A DNA stretch of 64,000 nucleotides from Clavulina sp. PMI_390 (GCA_015039315.1 WIDE01000025.1:213309-277308), one strand, 5' to 3'; positions 1 to 12,462 are shown, counted from the first letter of the stretch. Numbers and translations: made by a program. The notes: generated by a model from the letters alone, not told the origin.

Positions 1-48
1 ACTTCATCCAGCTTGCTGAACCTCTGATCTACTCAGAAAACCACTCTT

Positions 49-1569
49 ATGTCGACGACTGCGCCCCCTGAACCACTCGCTGCGCAAGATCTCATGTCTG
101 ACTCGATCAATCCTGAAGCATCAACCTCGAAAGTCGGGGGCATAGCTCCTGAACGAGTAGATGGAGCTCCAGCAGACTCTCCTCGTTTCATGACTGCGAC
201 TTGGAAAGATGACCCCGATATGACGCGCTTTGGCGGCAAGTCCTACTGGGGGTTTGTAACTGATCAACTCCGATACAAGGGACCCCAGGTTATTCGTGAG
301 GGAAAGATTGCTGTCCACCCTTGGCTTTCGCAGCGTAAGTCTTATCACCATGTAGCGGTTTGAAGCTTACTGTAACGCGAACACCTACAGACATGTTTAT
401 CTTCCCCCGCGCTGTGGCCCCGATTGTGCTGCAGTATATTTCAATGCGCGCTTTTGGCTATTCATGGCCCTTCCCTGTCGCATTCGGTATCTATGCCGTC
501 GCTTTCTTCATCTTTGCGGGCAGCATGCTTCGTTTCTTTAACCATCTTGGAGAGAAACACGGCTTCCTTGATGGTGAAGTACATCGTGACGAGGTACGCA
601 TTTTCTCCCTCTCTCCTTCTTAGTCTCAGACGTTTCCACTCTAGGTTCCCGACGCACGGCTTGCTTGGACTATGGTATGTTTGGCACTCGGACTGGTGTT
701 CTCAATTTGCTGAGGTATTCGTATCTAGGGTGGGCTCATGTTCACCAATGTAGCTCGACCTCTCTTGGGTTGCTTTGTGGCATACGACCGTTACGAGGTT
801 CCGCACTTTAACCTGTGGTCACCTATACACATGTTCATGTTCACGGTCATTCTGGATTTCTGGTTCTAGTCAGTACCTCTTTTCTCCAACACGGCGGTGG
901 GGGTATTGAAATTTTGTTTGAATGGCCGGTAGCATCTATCACCGTGCTATGCATGAATTTGATTTCCTTTGGCGTTTCCACAAAACCCATCACATGACAA
1001 AGCATCCCAACGCATTGCTGTCGGCTTTCGCAGGTCTGTCTAATTATTCTCAGAGGGTGTGCGTTGTATTAACTCAGTGCTCCGGGGGCTTCAGATGCTG
1101 AGCAAGACCTTTTCGACCTCTTGCTCATTCCCCTGATTACCTATCTTACCTATCCACTTCCATTCCACCTCTGGTGGCTCACATCGTTGTACATCTTGTA
1201 TGTCGAAATCGCTGGACACACAGGACTCCGACTCTTCATGATACCAGCGGTGACGGGACCACTTCTCCAGCCGCTAGGGATGGAAATCATTGTGGAAGAC
1301 CAGTGCGTTACTCTTACTCGACCGTCGTCTTGTTCGGTTACTTACGAATCGGTGTGATTTGCGCCTGGTTCATCGGGAACGATCCCCGGTTCTCGTGTTT
1401 GGGCGAACGACCTCATACGCTCGCTCTTAGTGATTTGCATCATCGGAATGGCTGGCGCAAATCGTCGAACTATGGGAAGCAGACGCGGGTCTGGGACGTG
1501 CTCTTTGGTACGACGCGACCGCGTCTGGAGATGGTGTCCGAGAACATTGACTGGAATACCAGGGAGTAG
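49..1569 (+). CDS. Fatty acid hydroxylase / sterol desaturase superfamily membrane protein
   Basis: Seven exons splice by eye to about 368 residues: 49-334, 391-593, 645-674, 729-868, 933-1033, 1095-1302 and 1431-1569. The protein has the three histidine clusters that ligate the di-iron centre of membrane hydroxylases and desaturases: HRAMH near 945 (HX3H), HKTHH near 985 (HXXHH) and HDLHH at the last exon junction (HXXHH). Hydrophobic stretches precede and separate the boxes, as expected for an ER membrane enzyme using O2 and electrons from cytochrome b5 or a reductase. The first His codon of the last box is split by the final intron (CA at 1301-1302, T at 1431). The substrate cannot be read from sequence; a sterol, a sphingoid base or an alkyl chain are all possible. 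The start is the first ATG of the open frame. Family assignment is firm; substrate and exact splice sites are inferred. Confidence 0.8.
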
Positions 1570-3392
1570 GATGCGGCTGTGATAATATCCAATCCCTCCT
1601 CCCAGACTCCCTCGTTTGTGGATTTGCCCACAGGAGTAGCATCACCCCATTTGACCGATCTCGAGCCTCGATACTAGTTTAGCGTGCCTAAATTTAAGCT
1701 TATTTTTCCGGAACTCATACAAATCCACTCCAAGATTAATATAACCAGGGGGGCCTTACGTACCGAACGTGGGCCGCATAGGTGAGTAGCCGGAGGCACC
1801 AACTACGACAAAGATGTCGTCGTCCATGCGATGGCAATTGTGCAGGGGAGGAGCATGCGCGCGCAAGGACCGCCGGCTCCCCAGGCGGGCCAATTTCCCG
1901 GTGAGGTCCGACTATTGCTTCCACCCCGTCAAAGCTTTCACATCACCTTGGCGGCGGAGAATCCTAAATTTAAAATTTGAGGACTTCACTTCACTACACT
2001 TCACATAATGAGTTTTGAGCACTTCTCAATACAGTTGCCGTAATCCGTATACTCCCTAAGTGTCCTCCAATGAGACAACTATCCCGAATAAAGTGTGATA
2101 TACTGTGCTATTCTGGGAGATATATCTGTCCGCCATACTTGAGCGGGGTCTTTATGATTTGATCGTAGTGATAGCGAGAAGGACGGCTCTACATCGTCGA
2201 CTCGTCGGAACTTTTTGATCCAATTCACGTGTTTGGTTCTCACGCAGCAAATCATCACACTTCTGCTCCACCTTTTGACATCTTTGCTAATCAGATCAGC
2301 TTGGCAAACTGCAGTAGAACCAGTTAGTTGCGTCATAAGGGCGACTGTCTGTCATACCCGATCAACACGGCCGAAGATACAACTGCTCTCAGTCATCGTT
2401 TTTATTTCACCTCACGCCGTCGCTGAATTTGCGGCAGTGACTTCGGGAAGCGAGTAGACCTGCTCTGCACTTACCAGCCGCCGCCGGTGACGGCGTTCAC
2501 AAACATAGTGTTTACGCACCCCGGAATGATATGCAATCATTTTAGAGGCTTATGACCCTGTCTTCACTTCATTGCAAGTCATTGGACCAGCTAAACTTGG
2601 AACTTCTACTACGTGTGCATTCCCCTTCCGATCCTTCCGCTTCGTCCACCTTGGCAGTCCCCACGATCCCCCAAACCCGAAGCCAACTGCGCCATGGACT
2701 TGACAGTGTTCTCTTGGCAAGAGAAGTCCACCCACCGCGCGCAATTTTTTTCCCCGCCCGCTGTCATTGACCTGCCTTCTGTCTTAAATGCCTCTGGGCC
2801 GTGAAGCGGGTGGGCTTCTCATCGGACCGTCACAATAGTTCACATGCTGACTTCCACTCAAGTCATAGTCCTCACCGGGTCCCCCCGCCTCATGACCGTC
2901 CTTCGCGTTGCATGTAACTGTCATTCATAATTTCATTGCTGGTTCCCGTGAACCTTCCGACCTACGCCACCAACGCAATGAGCTAGGTGTACATGCGCTC
3001 ATACTTGAGGATGTCATCACCAATATACTTGACTCAGTTGCTCTTGTGGCTCCTCCACGCTGGGCTGGAAACCTCGGCGCACTATAGTGGCTGCTTTGAC
3101 AGGTGGCTGATCGCTTGAATCTCAAATCGTGTGGCGAGGTTAGCGCTTTTCATTCGACTTCGGTGTCTTGTTGATTTACCCGCTATAATTAGAATGAAGA
3201 CTAACATGCCATCACATGGACCTTTTCTCTAATGTTTAGAATGCTTTTACTCAGCGCTGGAAGGATTATCCCTATACAATCCTTCATTTGCCCTTTTGGA
3301 CTTTGCATCATCAGGGTGACTCCGCATGACACGACCTTTGAGGAGATGAACGGTAGAGGCGATTTCACTTTCTTGGGGAAGGGGGGGAGCAC
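1570..3392. other. Intergenic region without a recognisable gene
   Basis: About 1.8 kb between the hydroxylase and the GMC oxidoreductase. The open frames here are short, have no family motifs and do not join across plausible introns. The right end is the GMC promoter. No RNA gene or repeat was recognised. Confidence 0.5.
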
Positions 3393-3398
3393 TATAAA
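3393..3398 (+). promoter_or_regulatory. TATA box of the GMC oxidoreductase gene
   Basis: A TATAAA hexamer lies 64 bases upstream of the ATG at 3457. That is a typical core promoter distance for a strongly expressed secreted fungal enzyme with a short 5' leader. Seen in sequence; function inferred. Confidence 0.55.
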
Positions 3399-3456
3399 AC
3401 CTACCAATTATGCTAAGCTCAAGGGTCAGCGCACCTCACTGGTCTCCCCTCACAGG

Positions 3457-6090
3457 ATGTTCTCCTCTATCGCCGCCCTCGCCCTTGCTCTTGCTGGAAC
3501 TGCCCAGGCAGCCATTTACACAGACCCTGCGTTGGTCGCCTCGAAGCAATATGACTTCATCGTGGTCGGTGCCGGCGTCGGTGGTGCTGTAATGGGCAAT
3601 CGCCTCTCTGAGAATAACAAGTATAAAGTTCTTGTTGTCGAAGCTGGTGGTTCTGCAGATCCCATCGAGCAGGTCCAGGTTCCCCTGTTGATGATTCAGG
3701 CTTCGCCGAACAAGGATTGGAATTGGTATGGCAGTTCATTGGACTCTCATGGATTTTTCCGGCATGAATTGACTCATACCTTGGGGCGGACTGCGGACTT
3801 CTAGGAACTACACGCTGACTGCGAACCCATCCGCGAACAACCGAGAGCTGAGTTATCAGCATGGATTTGTCGCGGGAGGAACGAGCAACATCAGTGAGCA
3901 TCTTTTTCACTCTCATGTAGTTAGAGCTGGGTATCTGATCTGGTGTATTACCAGACTTTGCGATCTGGACCCGAGGCTCGTTCGAAGACTGGGACCGCAT
4001 CAGCTCTATTGCAGGGGACAAGGGTTGGAGCTGGAAGTCTATGGTACCTTACTTCCAGAAGGTATGTGTCCATTCCCCCCATTTCACTCCTATGGTTGGC
4101 GTCATCTCACGTGGCTTTCCGCCGGCAATTAGGTCGAGGGCTTCGTGCAACCTATGTCTGGTGACGATATCACGGGTGATTACGATCCTGGAAACCTTGG
4201 CACGGAAGGCCCTATCAAGATCACGCTCCAAAACTATAATGGGTCTTGGAATAGCGTCATCATGGATACTGTTCGCGGAAATACTAGCGAATACAAGTTC
4301 AACCAAGACATCAATAGCGGTTATCCACTTGGTAAGTGCAGCATATCCCCATTTTTCTTCATTCTAAACCCTGCGCCATAGGTATTGGGTACTTCCCCAC
4401 TAGTACTGGCGGCGGTGTTCGCTCAACATCGATGAGGTATCTGTCTAATGACACCCTGAGCTCGCGAACCAATCTCGACCTTCTCTTGTCGACTCGCGCA
4501 ACTGGTCTCACGTACGGCACTGGATTCCGATCTCTTCAGGTCAACGGCGTCACCGTCCAGACTAGCCCTTCCAGTGCGTGCAATTTATCTCGCTATTCTT
4601 GACTGTACCCATTCTTACTACGAACATCGTCATCAGGCAAGCCCTACACGATCCGCGCGTCGAAGGAAGTGATCTTGTCTGCAGGTGCTATCGGCTCTGC
4701 ACAGATTCTTCAGCTGTCAGGCATTGGCGACTTCAAGACGCTTAGCAAACTGGGTATTCAGACGAAGCTGCAGAATGCGGAAGTAGGCACTAATATGGGT
4801 GTACGCGCAATTTCTATAATCTCCCTTACAATAGAATCACTCACTACCCTACTCATTGCGGCATTAGGATCACCCCTGGATCCAAAAGTAAGACCCCCCA
4901 TGCTTTCAAGTAGCTGTTTCCACGTTTTCTCACTTACAGTGGCTATGCATTGTAGCAACTTCCAAGTCACCCTGAACGATACATTTGACCAGGTGAACGA
5001 GAACCCTACGATCCTTGCTGAGCAAGAGGCGTTGTACGCTAAAAACATGAGCGGTCAGTTAAAATCATATCGCACCAAGAAACGGCCCGCCTGACGATTT
5101 CCTATATATGGCTAGGTCTTCTGTCGGCTTCCGTTGCTGGTTCTATTGGCTATGGACGTGTGCCTTACAAGGCCGGTATCCTTGATGCTAGCAATGATCC
5201 CTCGTCTGGTCCCAACACCCCCCATTATGAATTCATTTTTGGTGTAGGTCACTTCTCCTACTTCAACATCATGCTCTAACCATCTCTTAACCATGGAATT
5301 CTTAGGGTGGATACTACGATGCTGTTGGTGGTACTACTCAAGCAGTCCCAACCACCGGAAATTACGTGGGAATCGACACCGTTCTCATCTGCGCGACGAC
5401 GACTGGAAGCCTCCAACTTACTAGCAAGAGCGTGTTTGACTATCCTACGCTCACCATTAACATGCTTTCGAGCACGTATGAGAAGTATGCTATGACTGAG
5501 AGTCAGTTGACCAATTCAATTCTCCTCATAAGGCAATTTCTAACTGGTTTTTCTCTCTCAGCTATCAAGGCCGCACTGCGCTTGGCCGCATCTCCCCCTA
5601 TGAATCAGTATATCATTGGCCGGTACGGCCGCTTTGCTCAGATGAATGCAAGTGATGATGCCAGCATTCTTGAGTATGCGAAGGAATCTATTGTTCCTAA
5701 CTGGCAGTGAGTCTCCCAGCGAGCCCGAAACTAAGAATAGAGACTGACGCTGTTTGTAGCGCCACCGGAACTGCGGCGATGTCCAAGACAGGAAGCTCGA
5801 CTGGTGTCGTGAACGCCGATCTCACCGGTCAGTCAACTTGATAACATTCTTGGCACGAGAGGAAATCTGAACTCCCCCGATCCAATTAATGTGTTGCAGT
5901 GAAAGGAGTGGCTGGCCTTCGTGTCGTGGACGCGAGTGTTTTCGTAAGTGATTCTTCTTCAGTCCCGCGGTCTTCTCTCACGACTTTCTTGGACTTCTCT
6001 TAGCCCTTCCTTCCGAGCTCTCATATTCAGTCTGCCATCTACGCCATCGCGGAGAGGACATCGGACCTTGTCAAAGCGAAGTATCAATGA
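3457..6090 (+). CDS. Secreted GMC (glucose-methanol-choline) FAD oxidoreductase
   Basis: The ATG at 3457 opens a signal peptide (MFSSIAALALALAGTAQA) followed directly by the FAD ADP-binding motif VVGAGVGGAVMGNRL and the EAGG loop. Further family blocks follow in order across many short introns: GGTSNI, the WTRGSFEDWDR block near 3960, the second GMC signature SAGAIGSAQILQLSGIG near 4680-4728, and the C-terminal VDASVF...PFLPSSHIQ block near 5930-6035. Both catalytic histidines are visible: one in HATGTAAMS, with its codon split by an intron (CA at 5705-5706, C at 5760), and one in PSSHIQ. First intron is 3726-3804. The likely role is extracellular oxidation of an alcohol or sugar with O2 or a quinone as acceptor, as in aryl-alcohol oxidase or pyranose dehydrogenase (AA3 family). 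I see no frameshift. Which substrate is used is unknown. Confidence 0.85.
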
Positions 6091-6742
6091 ATGCCTTATG
6101 GCTCATTTGCTCGCCTGACTAGACTTCAGAAGTTTCTACGATATGATAGTACGAAACGTTTTCATTGTACAGTATTCCTATACCCGGTTCTTTCCTATCT
6201 ACGAATGAATACTTTTTAAACTTGTCACCTGCTTTCGCGAAATGCGCAATAAGGCCTGGAACTCCTGAGCGTTCAAAGAAAGGAAAAGTAGCTGCGGGAA
6301 GTGGGAAGTTGTCTATAATCCCATTCTAGAAAGTCTAGGGATCGTGGGTGGATCACTTGAACCACAGAGCCTTATCGAAAATGAAGAATAGCACTGTTCT
6401 GTGAATTTGCTCATTTCAACCCACTGTGCGGTGTGAATCCTTGCGGCTGAACATGCGGTACATTGTTTAGCCTGTAGGGTCCGGGTGCTTCTCGCTCTTC
6501 GTATAATTGACTCAGGCACTGCGCTCCGAGTTTTTCCACAGCTTCATTTTAGCAACAGGGGTGGCATGCGGGAACTAGTCGCCCAGGGAAGTCACTTGCC
6601 CAGAAAACTCGAAAGGGCGCAAAATCTTCTCCACGTTCAACATAGTCATCGAGTCATTAATCCAAAATAATTCAAACATACAGTATATCGAGTCCATGCC
6701 CATCTATGCGAGTAACCAATGCGTCAGAGAATAATCTCCGGT
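6091..6742. other. Intergenic region between convergent genes
   Basis: About 650 bases between the 3' ends of the GMC gene and the DUF202 gene. It presumably holds the terminators of both. No coding signal or RNA gene was recognised. Confidence 0.5.
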
Positions 6743-7765
6743 CTACACTTGGCGAACAGCCACTAGCACGCCAAAGACAATAATAATGATCGACATTAGA
6801 AGTGCACTCATAAAAGCCATGCTGGCGTGGGCTGGAGGGAACTGTCCGACGATCAGAGCGTTTTGTATTCGGAAATACCGATATGCGCCTTGGGTGAAGG
6901 TTCAGGGGTATGAATAGTAGGTAGATGGGGGAGAGACGCACCAATGATAAGGACAACAACTGCAAGTGCTATTGAGATACCACCTAGCGGTCGGGCGAAC
7001 CGCTGAATCTGGACTGGGGACTAAAGTTTATCGCACAACGGACGGATGTCGGTAACCAGAGCAAGACAAAATAATGAAGTAGAAAGTTTGGCGTACATTA
7101 GTATCTTCGGTTGCTGCCGCTGATATAGTAAAAAGCTGCACAAGAGCTGAACAGACGGGCAAACCCATGGAATAGGATGGCACACCCAAATTGGTGGTAA
7201 GGAGATTCCGTTTTGGTGTATTGATATGATATGGACCACGGCAATGGGAAAAGAGGGTTCGGTGAGAGGTGAAAGTTCATGCTCAGTATTGGTTAATACG
7301 AATGCTCACCAACGCCAGCAGACGCAATAGCAAGGCTCGTCCGTAAATACGCCAACCACGTCCGTTCGTTGGCTAGGTGATCTCGAGCTAAGCATAGGCG
7401 AGAGAAAACATTGGCGGGTGTACCATGATTTCGTCAGTACACATCGTCATCGGCCGAGGGACCATTTGCGGCGCAGGAAACATCATCAAACTAAGGGACA
7501 TAGTGGACCAGTCAAACGTACCAACACTCCCAGAGTTCTGTAAAGACGGGGCAGGATCGGGTATTAGGTCTCTTAGAGAGCGTCTCGCCGATTTATGAGT
7601 GCCATTAGTATGTTCATCCGAAGGGTCCGCAAAGGAGGGTTCTGGTCGGACGTTGGAAGCAGAGTCTCTTGTTAGTGGTGATATTGTCCCTCCATTGTGC
7701 TCGGACGCAGTTTTAGATGATGGATCAAAGTTTTCAGGAATGAAGGTAGAGGAGGAATCGGCCAT
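6743..7765 (-). CDS. DUF202-domain integral membrane protein
   Basis: Read on the minus strand from ATG at 7765 to the TAG at 6743. The N-terminus (MADSSSTFIPENFDPSS...) is hydrophilic and Ser-rich for about 80 residues. Then come the DUF202 hallmark NERTWLAYLRTSLAIASAG (forward 7310-7375), a block ALVQLFTISAA, a second membrane segment PLGGISIALAVVVLIIG (near 6950-7005), the signature YRYFRIQNALIVGQFPPA (near 6845-6895) and a third hydrophobic C-terminal helix ending VLVAVRQV. Several short introns separate these blocks. The family is a three-helix membrane domain also found in YidH and in the Vtc1 subunit of the polyphosphate polymerase complex; this protein lacks SPX or VTC catalytic parts, so a vacuolar or plasma membrane role is only a guess. 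Domain call is firm; exon borders are approximate. Confidence 0.75.
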
Positions 7766-8018
7766 GGGTGGGATAAGGACCTGGCGGCGAACGATAAAGA
7801 AGTGAAGAAGGCACGCCTGTCACAGGTGTGACGGCCTCATTCCACGCCATGATCACATGAGCCACATTGTGAGCAATTCCCAAAGAGACTGTAATGCATT
7901 TATTGGAGAAGAAAAATACATCAAGGGGTATCGATAGGTGACGTTCTACAAAGGTGATCACCCTGCCCAAACCCAAAGAGAAAGCGGCGCACAACCGAAA
8001 GGAGGGTTCAAGCTCTAT

Positions 8019-11000
8019 CTACTGCTGCGGATGATTAGCTTTGGACATCCCGATATGTTCCGCACTTGAACTATCATGAAAGAGAAAAATAGCTGTTGAG
8101 CCCCCAATGACCGACCGGAGCGAAATGAATCTGAGCCTTGGCGAGGAACACTCACCCAAAATTCAAGATACTGGCCCAGTCTACATCATCCGCACCCATA
8201 CCCCCACCTCCCAGAAACGCCTGTGCTTCCGCTGCGAAACCCATAGAGCCTTCGAATCCTTGGTATCCTAGATACGGGTCCCCCGCCTGGAGTCCTGCCG
8301 ACGACGAGCTGCCGGGCATACCAGCAAATTGGAACGAGTTTGATACTCCGAACTCGGGTCCAGGGCCATATGTGGGGCCACTGGACTGGGATCCAAGTTT
8401 AAGCAGGCTATCCCAATCCATCGTCTTGGTCTTAGATGAAGCAAAGTTGGTTGATATTGGGAACGAGGTAGAGGTCAAACCGTCTCCACCCACCACAGAA
8501 GTGGGGTTGCTGAACATGGCAGGGTCAAATGACTGGAAGAGGGGATTCGCGCTGGTGGTCATCCCGTCCAATGGAAGGGTGGCCACGTATGACTGGAGAA
8601 ACTGCGACGTGGGAGACAGCGGGTTTTCGCTCATAGGAGGCGCTATTGAGGTGGGAGCTGGTGGCAGAGCAACAGGGGGCATAGCACGATTGGCGGGCTG
8701 ACCAGTAACGGATGAGGGTTGGGAAGACCTGGTTGGAGCCTGTTTGTGGCCAGGGGATTGAGATCTCCTATCGTCCCCACTTGCTGAACGCGCACCAGAC
8801 GAGTCTGGTGGACTAGGAAGGCTGTCCTGAAGCTGGGAATAACCGCGCTTGAGGGATGGTGGTGTTAACGCGCTACTTGTCAGATCGAGGTCTCCGCAGT
8901 TCGCTAGGTCTTTGAGCACTTGGCCCATGAGCCTGGCGCATTGCCAGCTGAAAGCAAATCGATATCCTCGTCAGAGGGAGGCTCAAGAGATGACAGGATG
9001 GATCGAGCCAAAAGCAACTCACTGTGATTCGCATCCCCTGAGGTAATCTATGCATTGGTTCACATCTCGCATGGCGCCTTGGGAATCAACAGATACCCCT
9101 GTCTTCTTCGCGCCCCAAACGGCCATGAGCAGCACAACTCCACTATGGATAGCAGAGTCAAGCACAGGCATAGCTCCCCGCATGCCTCGATCTTTCAAAG
9201 CCTCCAGGACATGGCTACATGAGCGAGCAGCATGCGTGGATATAGACAATGAAGGGAAGGAAAGCGCGCTGGCTCCCTTGGCAGGGTGGAGGAAGGGACG
9301 ATGGATGCAGATTTGTAGGTAGTAATATGCCGAGTAGAGGTTCGCAGATTGAACAAAATGTGTCTCGTTTGTCCGGTTGGGGTCCCATTTGACTGAAAAG
9401 ATATATTGTGAATTAGCACACTCGGAAGCTATACACAATTCATTTTAATGCTTACGATGAGCGGGAACCGCGTCAATCCACTTGTTCATTCTCGAGTCTG
9501 GAGCAAGTTAGAATGAGACTGACAGTGAATAAGATTGATGCACGACGTCGCGCACCCAGTTCAGAAACGATTTGCTGATCCCATTTTTCTCCTCCGAATC
9601 CAAGAAGAGCCCTGGATTTATTGATTGAATATACTGTCCTCAGCGCAAAAGCCGCGATCTGGGATAGTTTGAGAGCCGCCACAAAAGCAGAAATCTTAGA
9701 GGGAACACCAGTGGGTTGATGAGGAGTCGGAATTGGAGCACCGTCTTGCTCTGGGAGACTCCAGTACTCATCATCCACCTCCACTAAACATAGGAGTGTG
9801 GTGAGAAGCAGTTGCCTGGGATGTTGACGAGACGCTCATACCTGGGAAATCGAGATCGAAACTGCCGATTTGAATGAGTGAATTGCTAGTGGGTCGGTGA
9901 GGAATCAAGCACTCACTCTTCATCTTGACATGCAAGTGGTCGACCAATGCTCGTACTCATATATCGATCAATAATGATAAGACACCTATTGGTCCTGTAT
10001 CAACGACCACCTCCCATGAATGTTTAGGAAATCAGAGTAACGAACCAGAACGCGCGCTTCTCTTGCTCGTCGTAAAGAGATATGGGTCCTTTTCCAGCTT
10101 TCTTTCGGTGCATTCCTCTCTCTTGGGCGAGACGAATGCCATGCCCACTAATAGTCCAAGCAGGTTGAAGGGCAGTTGTTGTTTGAAGGAAATAGGCCAA
10201 CATCTGCCATACGCATCGATAAGTATGATCCACTGGAGGTCTATTACAGGCCGTATTTAGAGAGGGGACTGACCACATAGCATTGGATGTCATGCAGTGA
10301 CGCAAAGGCGTATGCTGGTGGTTTCGGGTCGCCGATCTGAGTGAACCACTTCCACCCAGCACTCTGCCGTCCGATCTCTTCAAGGTAGACGCGAGGGTCG
10401 TCAGAGTATCGCGACCCAATCGCACACACAAGCAAGACGGACTTCGCAAACGACCTGTTCTTGTGGTGCAGTCCAGATTTGTACTGGGCCTCGAAGGTGG
10501 GTTGATGGATCACCGGAAGGAATGGGGTAAAATGGAGGAAGAACAGATCGAAGAGGATGCGGGCGAGGTCCTCAGGGGGAAATGTGAATGTGCTTGGTGG
10601 CGGGATTGCCATCAGTCTTCGCTCCCACTGAGGTAACAAGAATTCACGTAAAAAAGCCGAATGCAGTCAGAATATTGGCATAAGGTGTGGAGTGGCGTGG
10701 AGGAAAGTTGTACCTCAGAACTTGGTTCTGGCTCAGCCGCGCGATCAGGAGCAGGTTGGATACCCTGTTCTTTCTTCAGAAGGTTGGCTGCTTTCAACAG
10801 ACCAAAACCTATTTTCATCTAGTGAGCAAACGCCAAGAGAAACTCGCAGGAATTTATGGATCGCGCACCACTCGATTTGCCATGGAATAAACTCGGGCCC
10901 TCGGCAATATTGAACTCTTCCAGTGTCTTGGTTATCCTCTGTGGCAACGGTTCTTCGTCGTCGTCCTCGGTATCAGTACTCTCGTACTCGACGTCATCAT

Positions 11001-11620
11001 GGTCAAAGACGGTTGCGGGATGATTGTGCCCAGGAGCCGTAAGGGTTCCAAGGTTGCCGGTGGATTGTGGAGAACCAGACCTCCGTCCAACAGAGTTTAA
11101 TGAGTGTCCAGAGAGGTAGGAGGGGAATTCGGAAGCGTGCTGGGCTAGCTCGGCCTCAATATCGACTCGAACGGCGAGCTGTGAAGTCTCAAGTCATGAA
11201 AAAGTGATCTAAGTTGAAAGAGCAACACACCACTGACCTTGCGCAAGAGCTCTTCCATGCTCGCAAGTTTGTTTTCTAGTCCATCGACGTACGCCTTCGA
11301 TGGTCCACGTTTTGTAGACTCGTTTGAGAAAGTGCATTTCGATCCAGAAGAAGCACAGTTGCTACATCGGCCACCTTTGGAAAGCTTTGTTGTAGCATCG
11401 CAGCGGATCTGGCAACGAGAACCAAGTATGAGAGACATGCTAGTTGCGCCACTGGCAGTTAGCTCCAATACGTTACCTTTTTTCGACGACAGATATCGCA
11501 GGCTCTTTGGACCCGTCGCTTCTTATTTGTGTTCGCGTCAGCTGGCGCAGTAGAGAAATCGGTCGAGGTCGATGCCCAAGGAACAGATTGGCCGAGGTCG
11601 TCCCAGTCGGCACCCATCAT
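8019..11620 (-). CDS. Zn(II)2Cys6 fungal transcription factor, copy A (TF-A)
   Basis: Start ATG at 11620 (a second ATG follows immediately at 11617). Exon 1 encodes DWDDLGQSVPWAS and the first half of the zinc cluster (ACDICRRKK); the next exon gives IRCDATTKL...RCSNCASSGSKC, completing CX2CX6CX11CX2CX6C. A short coiled coil (ENKLASMEELLRK), an acidic stretch and an HGKSSG-type block follow. The fungal-specific factor (MHR) domain runs from FTFPPEDLARILFDLFF (near 10570) through SAGWKWF, AWTISGHGIRLAQERGM and VDDEYWSLPEQDG to RPFLHP and AARSCSHVLEAL. The C-terminal tail is Pro/Ser rich with SPTSQFLQSYVATLPLDG and a Gly-rich GFAAEAQAFLGGGG...DWASILNFG end. The reading frame stops at 8152, but that TGA overlaps a GTGAGT donor; splicing to 8070 adds a 16-residue tail ending at 8019. 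Nuclear regulator; closest relative is TF-B. Confidence 0.82.
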
Positions 11621-12462
11621 CTTGCGGGGATCGCGAGGTTTGTTGTGTTGTTCTGGATCTGGAATGTCTGTGGCTGGGCGGTATTAAGAGGCACTGAGCG
11701 GATGGGCTCAAAAGCCCGACGACGCGAGGCAGTTCTATCATGACTCCACCCAATGCACCACTTCGCTACCGTCTACGTAGTCTCGGTACCGCCGCCGCTG
11801 ATGGTTCGGTCCTCGGTTTTCTGACTTCACACATCCCTTTGGCAATTCAAAAACCGAGATTGTCCGGCTACACGTACACTCAATATAGTGCAATTCTGGC
11901 GGCAGTCGGACGCAACCATATGGGCAGTTTCCTCTACCTTGGTTTTCTCTCTCACTCAGGCGGCTTGGTTTCTGCAGCAGTATCTCTGTGAGAGCAGACT
12001 CGGTCATCCACGGAGGGCAGCAGCATAGGATCATATGACATCATTGCAGCTGTCATTATTTTCGTAAATGACCCAAACCATCGGATTGTCATCACATGTA
12101 AGCTTAAGTGGGGCACGCGGTGAGTTAAGGCCAGGTTGGCCGCGTGACCGAGGTTGAGAATGTCCAAAGCCGTGCGTTAGTCGGCTTGCCCAGCATGCAT
12201 GATCTTTACTAATTGACAGGATGGACCACTTGCCTAGGCGGGAGTGGGCATCCGTGTCAGAGTGAGACGAGTCGATTTTACGTTGATGTGGAGTGTACAA
12301 GAAACGCTGCAATGCACTCGGAAGAAGAAGAGGTACATCTATGGTATGACCGACGGTTGGGAAACGCGACCTTCCTAGAGTGAATCATAAAATAGCTAAA
12401 TCCAGTAAGCCAAAGGAAAAGAAAGCTATAACGATAAGTGGGGTTCTAAACTCTGTCTACTG
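11621..12462. promoter_or_regulatory. Promoter of TF-A, duplicated in the TF-B promoter
   Basis: Roughly 11640-11910 aligns by eye with 16000-16250, upstream of TF-B, including GGCTGGGCGG/AGCATTAAGAGGC and CTACGTAGTCTCGG blocks. Promoter and gene were therefore duplicated together. The rest, up to the 3' end of TF-B at 12463, has no recognisable gene. Confidence 0.6.
11812..11858. promoter_or_regulatory. Inverted repeat CTCGGTTTT-N29-AAAACCGAG upstream of TF-A
   Basis: Perfect 9-base arms at 11812-11820 and 11850-11858, about 190-240 bases upstream of the TF-A start. Each arm contains a CGG/CCG triplet. The same dyad occurs upstream of TF-B with a 26-base spacer. Candidate binding site for a Zn2Cys6 dimer, possibly autoregulatory; that role is inference. 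Confidence 0.5.

Noticed and set aside
8138..8701. Plus-strand open frame of 187 codons inside TF-A
   Set aside because: Antisense shadow of the Pro/Ser-rich TF-A tail; the minus-strand frame carries the conserved motifs.
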